DNA of 64,000 nt from the NCBI GenBank assembly GCA_937920725.1, contig CALEUW010000030.1, positions 99,766 to 163,765 on the forward strand, read 5' to 3'. The DNA comes from UMGS1601 sp900553335. Lineage in GTDB: Bacteria; Bacillota; Clostridia; Oscillospirales; Ruminococcaceae. The first letter of the stretch is position 1; every line of letters begins with the position of its first letter. Made by a program: the position numbers and the translations under genes. A model generated the notes under the pieces. That model made no database searches. It saw only the letters and a program-made list of their open reading frames with translations, and had not been told where the DNA came from. Of this stretch, positions 32,648 through 41,072 are shown piece after piece.

Positions 32648-34921
32648 AGGTATGACTCGGTAAGCGTTTTTGAGCAAGTCTTAGGTGAAAAGGCGTATAA
32701 TGCCGCAAAACAAGCGGGTATTGAAGCGAGGAAATCTAACGATAGAAATATTGAGGGCAAAAAGAAAAGCTCTCAGAAAGGCTCTGAGAGGGGTAAAAAA
32801 GGCGTTGTCAAGGAAAGCTATAAGAAAGACAGCCGGACGCTTTCGGAAAAGGAAAAAGCTGCGGAATTAGTCATTAAGCAAATCGCAAATGAGTATGCAA
32901 AGAAAGGCATAAATGTTGATATTGTTTACGACGAGAACGGCAATAACGGACAATGGAATCCTAAAACAAACACCGTTACCGTAAATCTTGCAGCAAATAA
33001 CCCGATTGAAACGTTTCTGCACGAAGCGACAGGTCATGTCATTCACGATTACGCAAATGAAAACTGGCAGGACATTAAAAGCGCCGCATTTACATACATG
33101 GCTTCGCTCGAAGATGTAAGCATTGACGACATCAGAAATCACAAGATAGATCAGTACAAGAAAAACGGCCTTTCGTACACAAGCGAGCTGATTGACGAGG
33201 AAATCGTAAGCGATATGATAGGCGCTATGGCTCAGGATAAAAATTCTGTTCAAAAGCTGTATAACAGTCTTGTTAAGAGCGGAACAAATGAAAGTTTTGC
33301 TCAAAGAATAGTGAGAAAAATAAAAGAGCTTTTGATGAATTTAAAGCTCCATTTTGTAAATTTAAACGGCAAATACAATTCGGCCATAGCGAAAGCCGCA
33401 AAGGAAAACAGACCGAGCGACAGCGCCTTTTCGGAATATCTTGATAAGATAAATAGTATCCTCTCGCAGAGCTTTGATAATTTGAAGGTTACGGAGAATG
33501 AGGGGGAGGCTAAGTGGTCAATAAATCCTGATTTTGCTAAAAAATACGATAAATGGAACAAAAAAAATATAGGTTTTGCATTTAAAGTAGGAACAACCTC
33601 TGAAGCCTTGCAAAGTATTGGGGTTGACGATAAAAGCATATATTGGGACGCATCTAAAATACTTAAAATAAAAAAAGATCATCCCAAAATGACTGATAAT
33701 GTTATTAAACAAGTTCCAAATATATTGGAGACCCCTGTGTTAATTATGGAATCGCTGACCGTAAAAGACAGATTAACTTTATTTGGAGAGGTGTATGATG
33801 AAAGTAACAATCCTGTTCTTGCCGTTTTGGAGTTGAATCCTAAAGATAAGTATGGGCAGTCATTGTCAATTATTAAAATAGCCAGCGCTTATGGAAAAGA
33901 TACAAATCCTCAACGGTTAATTAACAACAGCAAAGTTTTGTATGTAAATAAAAATGGAATCAATAGATGGCTGTCGGTTAATAGGCTCAAATTGCCGTTA
34001 CCCAGTTTCTCTACTGATTCCACTAACACTATACCACAAAATGATACGATTGTCAATGATAGTATATCCAAAAACGGGGAGAATGATACAAAGTTTTCAA
34101 TCAGAGAAACAGATTCGGGAGAAAAGATAGTTGTCATTGATACAGATCAAGGAATCTTTCTCAACACAGATGAAAAAGAACAAATTAAAATTGCCACTAA
34201 ATACATGAATGACAATTTTAAAAACAAGCATTTGCCGTTGAGCGATTATAATGTCGTAGTAGTAGATAAGACAGGAATTAACAAATATAGATACTTGTTA
34301 AACAAGGTTGAGAAGTCTATAAATAAAGCTAAATTTAAAGCGTCAACGGAGCTTGACAATCTCCTTAGAGCGGCGGAGTATTCTTACAGTTCAAAAGACC
34401 ATAAAGCACATGACTTTGCTGAATACGGATTTGACTATTATACAGTAAAATTTGTTGTCGGCGGACAAATGTTTGAGGGCAGAATTGATATAGGAGTATC
34501 TCCAAAAGGAGCTACATTCTACGGAATGAACAAAATAAAAAGAGTTACGGACAATTCTTCTCTAGTCCTTGCTAACCTCGTGTTAGAAGATACACAGAGT
34601 AGTCATCGTAACTCTCTTATTAACAACAATATATCACAAAATGATACAATTGTCAATAACAGTATATCCGAAAACGGTGAGAATGATACAAGGTTTTCGT
34701 TGAAGGAAGACGTTGACAAAATCCCAGGCGTGGCTTACAATAATACCAAGAAACTCAGTGAGCATAACGAATATGAAGACTTTATGCCAAGCGGAGCAAT
34801 GGGAAAAGAAATAAGAAACAAGGTAATTCAGTCTTTCGTTTGGAAACGAAGCGGCAATAGCAGACTTTTATTTCGGCGATTATCGCATGAGAGTTTCTTA
34901 TGTAAGCCCAACAAACTATAA
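32648..34921 (+). pseudogene. 5'-truncated phage MuF-C/polyvalent protein, part 1
   Basis: The frame is open from 32648, just after an in-frame stop and 14 bp past the last CRISPR repeat. No start codon or ribosome-binding site precedes it; the first in-frame ATG is at 33098. Translation shows FLHEATGHVIHDYA (zinc-peptidase-like HEATGH, near 33020). A MuF C-terminal-like region follows (KKDHPKMTDNVIKQVPNIL, near 33690), then an LPD-type region (DYYTVKFVVGGQMFEGRIDIG, near 34440). Motifs such as NDTRFSLKED recur as linkers. The frame is lost near 34845, where the +2 frame continues NEAAIADFYFGDYRMRV. It is a prophage or ICE relic. Confidence 0.75.
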
Positions 34922-34968
34922 ACTTATTGACTTTTATGAGATTGAAAACGAAAAGGAGAGAAATATTG

Positions 34969-35190
34969 ATGTTAAACGAAATCGAAGATCAGATAGTGGA
35001 TATTCTTCTCGACAAGGAGAAAATGGCGGACAGTACTCTCAAAATGACAGTAGGTTGTCTAAAGACGGAGGAACAACAGAAGAAAATGCTGGAGTTTCTC
35101 AAAGCCAATCCGAACGCAACGGTCGGGGATATAGTAGACGAACAGATGTACATAACGGGCAGACAGAAACGTCCGAAGCAGAAACTTTAA
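34969..35190 (+). CDS. Small helical protein nested out of frame, paralogue 1
   Basis: The ATG at 34969 is preceded by AAAAGGAGAG (8 nt). It encodes 73 residues, MLNEIEDQIVDILLDKEKMA, with the later segment TEEQQKKMLEFLKANPNAT. The pattern is amphipathic helices. It is clearly related to the product at 35458 (ETEENMRKMIEYLKDNPKAN). Both are phage-type small proteins of unknown role, lying in the same +1 frame relative to the long ORF. Confidence 0.55.
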   Translation: MLNEIEDQIVDILLDKEKMADSTLKMTVGCLKTEEQQKKMLEFLKANPNATVGDIVDEQMYITGRQKRPKQKL

Positions 35191-35457
35191 TAAAGAAGTT
35201 TTCTCTTAAGGAAGACGTTGATTTTGGAATTGACGATGAAAGCATTGCTGAGTATAATGAGGTTAGATTACCAAAAAAACAGTATGCTAGGCTGTCAAGT
35301 GCTATAATGCAAAAGCATACAAACGAAACATATTCTATTTATGTTAAGAAATATGCATTGTTATCAGACGGATCATACACTTACTTATATAAGTCACCAA
35401 GTGATTTTATTGTTGTAGGCTATAAGAAATTTATCGAAAAGGATTACAGGAGGCTGA

Positions 35458-35700
35458 ATGATGAAAGAGTTCACAGAAACAGAAATAATGCTAATGGATA
35501 TTCTGATAGATTGCAAGAGTCTGGACAAAGACGACAGAGTTTCAATAATGATGTTTTTGGAAACGGAAGAAAATATGCGAAAAATGATAGAATATCTCAA
35601 AGACAATCCGAAGGCAAACAAAAATCAGATTTCGAGAGTAAGCGATTATCTCAGCGGAATAGTCAAGACGAAACCGAGCTTTTACAATCCTACGAAATAG
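35458..35700 (+). CDS. Small helical protein nested out of frame, paralogue 2
   Basis: The ATG at 35458 (or 35461) follows CAGGAGGCTGA, a strong ribosome-binding site. The 80-residue product (MMKEFTETEIMLMDILIDCK) shares with paralogue 1 the layout of an acidic N-terminal helix, then (E)TEE..(R/K)KM(I/L)E(Y/F)LK.NP. The Shine-Dalgarno sites and mutual similarity suggest that both are, or were, genuine genes. Confidence 0.55.
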   Translation: MMKEFTETEIMLMDILIDCKSLDKDDRVSIMMFLETEENMRKMIEYLKDNPKANKNQISRVSDYLSGIVKTKPSFYNPTK

Positions 35701-36381
35701 AAAAGCTCTCTCTTTTAGACGACGTAGAAATCGAAACGGCAAAGGAAGCGTATGAGCGCAACAGAAAGCTACAAGTGGACACCAAGCTTGTAAGAAAGCT
35801 TTTCAAGGACGCAGGAACGGTACTTGACAAATCAAAAACAGACGCTATTGCAAACACGCTCGCCGACCGTTACGAAGTAACAAATCCAAAATACAGAGAG
35901 CTTTTAAGCGACAAGCTCTACGCATATTACACATATGTTGCAAAGGGCAACGCAAGCGAAGCTCAGACGGCAATATACGGATACGAGCTAGCGAAGGATA
36001 TAGCTGCTATGAGCGATGTAAGCGAGGATAATAAAAGCGATAATTTCTTCGAGGAATACGGCGAGAGCATTTACGATGTAATATCCCTTGATATAGCTAG
36101 GGAGTACGCCGAAAAAGCGATAATAAAAGCGCCTAAAGAATTGGAGCAGGAGCATAAAGAAATCGCAGACGAGTACCGCAAAATAAAGGATTCGGGCGGC
36201 GACACAAAAGCGATATACAAAGCGCTTAAAGACAAGACGGAGGAGCTTGTCGGAGCGAGAAAGCAGTACGCAAAAAGCCGTTCGGAGGTCATGGAGCTTA
36301 GAGAGCTTCTCAAAAAAACTCAGCGATTTTATGAGAGGAAACTAAGTAAGAAAAAAGCCAGCGTGAAAGCAAAGACAATTG

Positions 36382-36540
36382 CCGACCGTAATATCCCACA
36401 AATTCGCCCATCCCTTCTTGAACGTCTGCCGCTGCTGAATGAGCATCTCTCCGTCACTGTTGAAAATGCAGACATGGACGGCCAGCCGGAAAAGTCCTTC
36501 CGGCTGGCCGTCCCCACGCAGCATGGTATGTCCGTCCTTT
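36382..36540 (-). pseudogene. Nudix hydrolase fragment
   Basis: The minus-strand translation reads RGDGQPEGLFRLAVHVCIFN, then GEMLIQQRQ and GWANLWDITVG. This is the N-terminal part of an MutT/Nudix protein of the IDI-like branch, stopping just before the Nudix box. It has no start and no catalytic box, so it cannot function. It is GC-richer than its surroundings and is inserted against the direction of the phage relic, with sharp edges on both sides. Confidence 0.7.
36476..36513. repeat. 16-bp perfect inverted repeat inside the Nudix fragment
   Basis: GGACGGCCAGCCGGAA (36476-36491) and TTCCGGCTGGCCGTCC (36498-36513), a 6-nt loop apart. It lies in coding sequence for DGQPEGLFRLAV, so it may be a coding accident, but it would extrude a very stable GC-rich hairpin. 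Confidence 0.9.
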
Positions 36541-36543
36541 GAT

Positions 36544-36941
36544 GATCATAAGTATATAACTCCCATATATGATTTGCCGATGTTACTATGCGAGATAATT
36601 AATCGTTCTGAGCAGGAAAAAATAATTCAAGAACCGATGATAGATGGTAATATTAAACTGAAAGATATAGAAGTAAACGCAATGGGATTTATGATATTAT
36701 CCCAATTAGAAAAAGACTTAAGCCTGGGTCCAAGACATGTTTTACATTACAAGGTCCTGTCGTAATTAGTGTAATTAAAGCTTTGTTTGACAGTAAAATT
36801 AAAAACATCTATGTAGAAGATAACTTTGGCTTCCGTTATGATGTAAATCAGAAGCAGTTAGAAGAAATAACGGATTATTTTAGAAAATATTGCTCGGATT
36901 TAATGGAATTGCAGGCAAGACACGATGAGTATTATATTTAG
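36544..36941 (+). pseudogene. Frameshifted relic of a small protein, possibly an immunity-type protein
   Basis: No start is visible. One frame reads DLPMLLCEIINRSEQEKIIQE and stays open to about 36765. The other continues LQGPVVISVIKALFDSKIKN and ends DYFRKYCSDLMELQARHDEYYI at 36941. Together this is the C-terminal 130 or so residues of one protein with a frameshift near 36745. It sits downstream of a phage polyvalent gene, where immunity or regulatory proteins are common, but the family is not recognised. Confidence 0.45.
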
Positions 36942-36960
36942 TTTTTGGGAATGTTAGTAT

Positions 36961-36979
36961 TCTAAGTCGTTGGTGGAGG
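36961..36979. other. Possible att site (left), matches the tmRNA gene 3' end
   Basis: TCTAAG-TCG-TTGGTGGAGG against TCTAAG-CAT-TTGGTGGAGG at 40080-40098. There are 16 identical positions of 19, and the match covers the tmRNA acceptor end and CCA. The gap 36942-37326 otherwise holds only the second promoter repeat. Confidence 0.45.
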
Positions 36980-37079
36980 AGTAGGACGCAAATACTATTT
37001 ATGGTTTATATACATTGCTTAATACTATCTAAAAATCATTGATAACATAATTGTATTAAGAAATTGCATTATAAAAAAA

Positions 37080-37194
37080 TTAATTATTATATCACATTGT
37101 CTATTAATATACTGTCGAAAACTGTCTATTTAATTAAAATCGTATGTTTACCTAAATTTATTAAATGAATTTTGTTGAAAAAGAGAAGTGACAT
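37080..37194 (+). repeat. Dispersed promoter-region repeat, copy B
   Basis: About 80% identical to 23232-23347. Tandem boxes TGTCGAA (37113-37119) and TGTCTAT (37123-37129) lie 10 bp apart, and 75 bp separate box 1 from the -35, exactly as in copy A. Confidence 0.85.
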
Positions 37195-37216
37195 CTGTTT
37201 TCAAAAGATGTAGAAT
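37188..37216 (+). promoter_or_regulatory. Promoter of the nucleoside hydrolase cassette
   Basis: GTGACA (37188-37193), 17 bp, TAGAAT (37211-37216), 110 bp before the first gene. Confidence 0.6.
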
Positions 37217-37326
37217 AAAGTGAAATGATTTCAAAGAGTTGATAACTATTGAGCGTTTAAATAAAAATGTATATGGCCTTGCTGCTGGTTATTAAAAATA
37301 TATAAACTTTAGGGAGGAAGGTATAA

Positions 37327-38259
37327 ATGTTTAACGAACAAAGTGATTTGCATATAGTAATAGATACGGATCCCGGAACAGATGATTCTTTAGCACTTGC
37401 TATAGGTTCTGTTTATTTCAAAAATAAAATTAGTGCTATTATTTCATCGTATGGTAATGTTGATGGAGTTCAAACGTATCATAATTTAATTAACTTAGTA
37501 AATTTGCTTAGCATTAATAGTGTTTTGTTGCAAGGAAGTCTAAATCCTCTTAATAACAAAGATGTTGCTTATACTAATTATCATGGTAACAATGGGCTTT
37601 GTGGAATTGATTTGCCGTCAACAAAGTATGTGAAAAAGAATAATGATGCTATTGAAAGCTTGTATAATATTATACGTAATAAAATAAGAGTAAAGTATGT
37701 ATCACTTGCACCTTTAACGAATTTTGCAAAATTGTTAGAGTATCATCCTGATGTTGTTGAATATATTGATGAGCTAATTATTATGGGTGGGGGATTTCAC
37801 GTTTATAATGTTTCAAATAGCGCAGAGTATAATTTTAGTCTTGATGGTTTAGCTGTACAAAATGTATTGAAATCCTCAGTAAAAAAGATACTTTGTCCAT
37901 TAGATATGACATATCAACTAGCTTTTACTTTAGAAGAAATAGAGTCGATTATTGGTTGTGATAGGGAGTATGTGTTTAAGTCCACATCGCCATATAGTCT
38001 TATTGCGCAAATTTTTTTTAAAAATTATGATACAGCTATTCTTCATAACTGTTCTGGTGCAATTATTCACGATGCAACTACACTCATGTATTTATTAGCT
38101 CCAGATAAGTGCAGATTAGCTAGAAAAAGAATTAAAGCAAATGATTTTGGATCTATTTCTGAAACTGCTGATGGTTACTGTTTGGATGTTATACAGAGCA
38201 TTGATAAAAATTATGTTGCAAGTTTATTACGTGACGTATTTAATCAATTAGAAAGATGA
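37327..38259 (+). CDS. Nucleoside hydrolase (IUNH family)
   Basis: The 310-residue protein cleaves the N-glycosidic bond of ribonucleosides in known homologues. The Ca-binding signature DTDPGTDDSLAL is at residues 13-24, GNVDG follows, and the later NFSLDGLAVQ matches the conserved N-x-x-x-D region. A His-x-x-Thr in IIHDATTLM supplies the late active-site His and Asp. There is no signal peptide, so it acts in the cytoplasm. It is followed after 7 bp by a two-TM protein, an unusual partner for a salvage enzyme. Ribosome-binding site AGGGAGGAAGG. The AT-rich codon use is unlike the gltBD region and suggests acquisition. Confidence 0.88.
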   Translation: MFNEQSDLHIVIDTDPGTDDSLALAIGSVYFKNKISAIISSYGNVDGVQTYHNLINLVNLLSINSVLLQGSLNPLNNKDVAYTNYHGNNGLCGIDLPSTKYVKKNNDAIESLYNIIRNKIRVKYVSLAPLTNFAKLLEYHPDVVEYIDELIIMGGGFHVYNVSNSAEYNFSLDGLAVQNVLKSSVKKILCPLDMTYQLAFTLEEIESIIGCDREYVFKSTSPYSLIAQIFFKNYDTAILHNCSGAIIHDATTLMYLLAPDKCRLARKRIKANDFGSISETADGYCLDVIQSIDKNYVASLLRDVFNQLER

Positions 38260-38266
38260 CTAAATT

Positions 38267-38989
38267 ATGAAAGCTTATCGTGTTATTATGAATATAATTA
38301 TTAATTCAATTGGTACAGTATTAGTTGTTCCGTTTTATGATGAATTTGTAAAACAATTCAATCGTTGGACTTCTGTTATACTTGCTGCGATTGCATCTTC
38401 ACTTGTAATCATATTATTTGATTTAATCTGCTTGGAATTGCCATATCTTATTCGCAGAATAAGAAAAGAGTTTCTTCCTATAGCTGAGATGGAAGGAGTG
38501 TGGGTTGAAGTTGCCGCAGAAGGTGAACGTGTTGTTAGTATTGCTCATATAGAATACGAACGCATTAGAAAAAAACATAAGTATTATGGTGCTGCCTATG
38601 ATAGACATGGTAATATCAAAGCAACGTGGTTTTCTAGTCATTTGTCACATGAATCAGGTGATGGAGTTCATGCGTTTACGTTTACTGGTGAAGGAGATTA
38701 TATTATGTCTCATAAAAAAATTAGAACTGTTGGGCAAGTTAGTTTTCGTTCAATCAATCCTTTACACCCTCACAAACTTTCCGTAGGACATGGTGCATAT
38801 TATGATTATGATGTTGATGCGAAAAGTACAAATGATTTAGAGACGCGAAATGTATTTGATATGTATAAATTAACGTCTGATGATTATTTAAGATACATAG
38901 GCAAGAAAAAACCGACATCAGAAGAGGATTGGAGAGAATTCGTGATTAATTACTATCAACATAAGGTTCCTCAACCTGAAATGAATTAA
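38267..38989 (+). CDS. Two-TM, beta-rich membrane protein (possible Cap15/S-2TMbeta-like effector)
   Basis: The 240-residue protein has two predicted membrane helices (about 8-27 and 36-58) and a short basic loop. The C-terminal region begins MEGVWVEVAAEGE and runs through about eight short strands (HIEYERI, KYYGAAYD, IKATWFS, HAFTFTGE and so on). Two TM helices followed by a small beta-barrel opening with a G-x-W is the architecture of the Cap15/S-2TMbeta effectors of CBASS-like nucleotide systems. The match is by architecture only; I cannot confirm homology. The 7-bp gap after the nucleoside hydrolase suggests co-translation. Confidence 0.55.
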   Translation: MKAYRVIMNIIINSIGTVLVVPFYDEFVKQFNRWTSVILAAIASSLVIILFDLICLELPYLIRRIRKEFLPIAEMEGVWVEVAAEGERVVSIAHIEYERIRKKHKYYGAAYDRHGNIKATWFSSHLSHESGDGVHAFTFTGEGDYIMSHKKIRTVGQVSFRSINPLHPHKLSVGHGAYYDYDVDAKSTNDLETRNVFDMYKLTSDDYLRYIGKKKPTSEEDWREFVINYYQHKVPQPEMN

Positions 38990-39053
38990 TAGTGCTTGAA
39001 TCTATCTTTTTGGAAACATAGATTTTTATAATATTGCCAAAGGAGAATGTTGT

Positions 39054-39917
39054 ATGTGCCTTAAAAACAGGCTTTCTTGGCTCACAAACAATACAGGTGA
39101 GGCAACTAAAAATTTTATGCAAGTAATTGCAAAAATAATTGGACCAGATTCTATAGATCAAGCAGTTGCTGAAGGACATAAGAGGCTGATAGAAGAAATT
39201 GTTAATAACAATCCTCCTAGTTTTGAACTGGCCGATTTCCTTTGCGGATATAAAAAGATGATTAAACAAGAAAGAAGAAAAAAAGACATTGCTGAAAAAG
39301 CATTGAACTTTCTTGATAATTCTGCTAAACCTCAGAATATATCAGAAGATTGGCTTGAATTTTTCTTCGATAAAGCACGATTAATCACTAATGATGATAT
39401 GAAACTTATTTGGGCAAAACTATTAGCTGAAGAAGCTAATACACCCGGTAAAGTAAGTTGCTCGTTACTACATTCCTTATCTGTGATGAAGTATGAACAA
39501 GCAGAATTTTTTTGTAACATATCAGGATTTGCATTTAGAACCTATAAAAAAGACAATGTAAGTTTACTGATGTTTGTTTCATCAAATCGGGAAGTTTATA
39601 AAGATTTTGATATTACTCCAAGAAAGCTTAAGGAAATTGAACGACTTGGTTTAATAGACTGTGACTTTGAGAAAGAGTACATTTTCCAAGATAAAATAAG
39701 TTTTGTATCTGGTAATCACTTGCTTACAGTATATGGCGATACAAACAACGAGAATAAAATTAAAGCAGGTAATGTTGATTTTACTGAAGATGGTAAAGTA
39801 TTGTATGATATAATTGATAGTGCTTACAAGGAATACAGAAAGGATATTTTTGATTTTACAATTTACAAATTAAAATTGAGAAATTGTCAAGTATATGTGA
39901 ACAATAAAAAAGTATGA
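39054..39917 (+). CDS. DUF2806-like protein
   Basis: The 287-residue soluble protein. The N-terminal segment is helical with a long basic coiled-coil-prone helix (about 75-95, KKMIKQERRKKDIAEKA). The middle, ISEDWLEFFFDKARLITNDD then IWAKLLAEEANTPGKVS, fits the DUF2806 core of W-x-x-x-F, L-W-A-x-L-L-A-x-E and P-G. A mixed alpha/beta domain follows. The function of the family is not established. It sits 64 bp downstream of the two-TM gene and before a terminator, so it is probably the third gene of the same unit. Ribosome-binding site AAAGGAGAATGTTGT. Confidence 0.6.
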   Translation: MCLKNRLSWLTNNTGEATKNFMQVIAKIIGPDSIDQAVAEGHKRLIEEIVNNNPPSFELADFLCGYKKMIKQERRKKDIAEKALNFLDNSAKPQNISEDWLEFFFDKARLITNDDMKLIWAKLLAEEANTPGKVSCSLLHSLSVMKYEQAEFFCNISGFAFRTYKKDNVSLLMFVSSNREVYKDFDITPRKLKEIERLGLIDCDFEKEYIFQDKISFVSGNHLLTVYGDTNNENKIKAGNVDFTEDGKVLYDIIDSAYKEYRKDIFDFTIYKLKLRNCQVYVNNKKV

Positions 39918-39956
39918 ATTTTGTTATGTGTCAAAATCTTATTGCATATAAGAATG

Positions 39957-39992
39957 AAAACTAGCCCCGATTTTTTCGGAGCTAGTTTTTCA
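39957..39992 (+). terminator. Terminator of the nucleoside hydrolase cassette
   Basis: AAAACTAGC..CCG / CGG..GCTAGTTTTT hairpin with a T tract. Confidence 0.75.
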
Positions 39993-40079
39993 TATAAAGA
40001 CACAACACATTTACTCTCCAATTTTCACAGTAATCCCAAACAGATCTCCTACGAAAAACAGAGTGTATTGAGTTCGTCT

Positions 40080-40098
40080 TCTAAGCATTTGGTGGAGG
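40080..40098. other. Possible att site (right) at the ssrA 3' end
   Basis: The tmRNA acceptor-end sequence and flank that is partly repeated at 36961-36979. tmRNA 3' ends are common integration targets. Confidence 0.45.
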
Positions 40099-40440
40099 CG
40101 ACGGGAGTCGAACCCGTGTCCGAAAACTTATTCACGAGAATTTCTACGAGTGTAGTTTGTTATATTATCTCCCCGCAAAACGGCAAACAAACACGCCGAG
40201 TTGCGGGCAGCCCTTAAAATAGACTGCTGCGGTAAGGGCAATCCGCATCAGCCGTTCCTACTAAATCGACGCCAAGCTCAAAGCCGTAGGCTGCTTTGAG
40301 GAGGCGAGCAGCAATTAAGCAGCTGCTAATTCAAAATTATTTTTGTCGTTTAATTTTAAAAACGTGTGCGCTTTAAAGAGTTCGCACAGCTCTACTCGCT
40401 TATCCCGCTTCAAAATCCCCGTCGAAACCTTTACGCCCCC
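40090..40440 (-). ncRNA. ssrA: tmRNA (transfer-messenger RNA)
   Basis: The 5' end GGGGGCGTAAAGGTTTCGAC (from 40440) pairs with the 3' CGCCTCC-A-CCA (ending 40090) to form the acceptor stem. The T-arm GGGTTCGACTCCC precedes it. The tag reading frame ends in NDKNNFELAAA followed by TAA, with LAAA the usual protease-recognised tail. CCA is encoded. The tRNA-like and pseudoknot regions fill the expected 351 nt. It rescues stalled ribosomes together with SmpB, whose gene is immediately upstream on the same strand. Confidence 0.97.
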
Positions 40441-40487
40441 AAATAATAATTGATAATGGACAACTGAAAGTGGATAATGTAAAATTA

Positions 40488-40958
40488 TTATTTTATTCTT
40501 TCTTTAACGGCACGTTCAATATCTCTTTGTGCAGCACGGTTTGCCATGTCATCACGCTTGTCATAAAGCTTTTTACCCTTGCATACTCCGACAGATACTT
40601 TAACTCTGGAACCCTTGAAATAAAGTGAAAGGGGAATAAGAGTAAGCCCCGACTGCTTAACAAGTCCGAGAAGTTTTAAAATCTCTTTTTTGTGTAAAAG
40701 AAGACGTCTTTCTCTGTACGGATCTTTATTGAAAATATTACCTTTTTCGTATGGAGATATGTGCATCTGCTTTATGATAGCTTCGCTGCCGTCAATAGAA
40801 ATCCATGCGTCCTTTAAATTTGCTCCGCCTTGTCTTATGGATTTGACCTCCGTGCCGACAAGCTCGATTCCTGCTTCATATGTTTCTAATACAAAGTAAT
40901 CGTGCCTTGCTTTTCTGTTGTCAGTGATTGTTGCTGATCCTTTTTTCTGCTGTGCCAC
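40488..40958 (-). CDS. smpB: SsrA-binding protein SmpB
   Basis: 156 residues from the GTG at 40958, chosen because AAGGAGGT lies 7 nt upstream. A GTG at 40967 overlaps that site. Core motifs: NRKARHDYFVLETYEAGIEL, GTEVKSIRQG, DAWISI, HISPYEKGN and a basic tail with DKRDDMANRAAQRDIERA. It binds tmRNA and places its tail in the empty mRNA channel. It lies 47 bp from ssrA in the order smpB-ssrA, often found in Firmicutes. Confidence 0.97.
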   Translation of the reverse strand: MAQQKKGSATITDNRKARHDYFVLETYEAGIELVGTEVKSIRQGGANLKDAWISIDGSEAIIKQMHISPYEKGNIFNKDPYRERRLLLHKKEILKLLGLVKQSGLTLIPLSLYFKGSRVKVSVGVCKGKKLYDKRDDMANRAAQRDIERAVKERIK

Positions 40959-40993
40959 TTCGGTCACCTCCTTATAAATTAGAGCAGTATTAA

Positions 40994-41022
40994 ATTATAT
41001 AACGCTAAACCGCTTTTGTCAA
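40994..41022 (-). promoter_or_regulatory. smpB promoter
   Basis: On the minus strand, TTGACA (41017-41022), 17 bp, TATAAT (40994-40999), a perfect consensus. Confidence 0.9.
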
Positions 41023-41072
41023 GAGAAAAATCAGGAAAATCGTATTGATTTTGGTATATCACAAATTGATTA

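Larger units (their letters stand above)
34846..36380 (+). pseudogene. Phage polyvalent protein, part 2 (other frame)
   Basis: This is the continuation of the preceding relic after a frameshift. FYFGDYRMRVSYVSPTNYK and FSLKEDVDFGIDD follow the style of polyvalent proteins. From about 35700 the frame encodes a long, charged, helical segment (coiled-coil prone, Glu/Lys-rich). Two stretches of this frame (about 34975-35190 and 35460-35700) are Ser/Arg/Gln-rich, low-complexity translations of DNA that in the +1 frame encodes compact helical proteins, so the long frame there may be incidental. The gene ends at a junction with a Nudix fragment near 36381. Confidence 0.55.

Noticed and set aside
32138..32760. 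Long minus-strand frames across the CRISPR array
   Set aside because: They are translations of the repeats (recurring ISIHAPTKGAT-like units), not proteins.
36342..36540. Functional Nudix hydrolase
   Set aside because: The frame leaves Nudix homology before the catalytic box and no start signal is present, so only a fragment is annotated.
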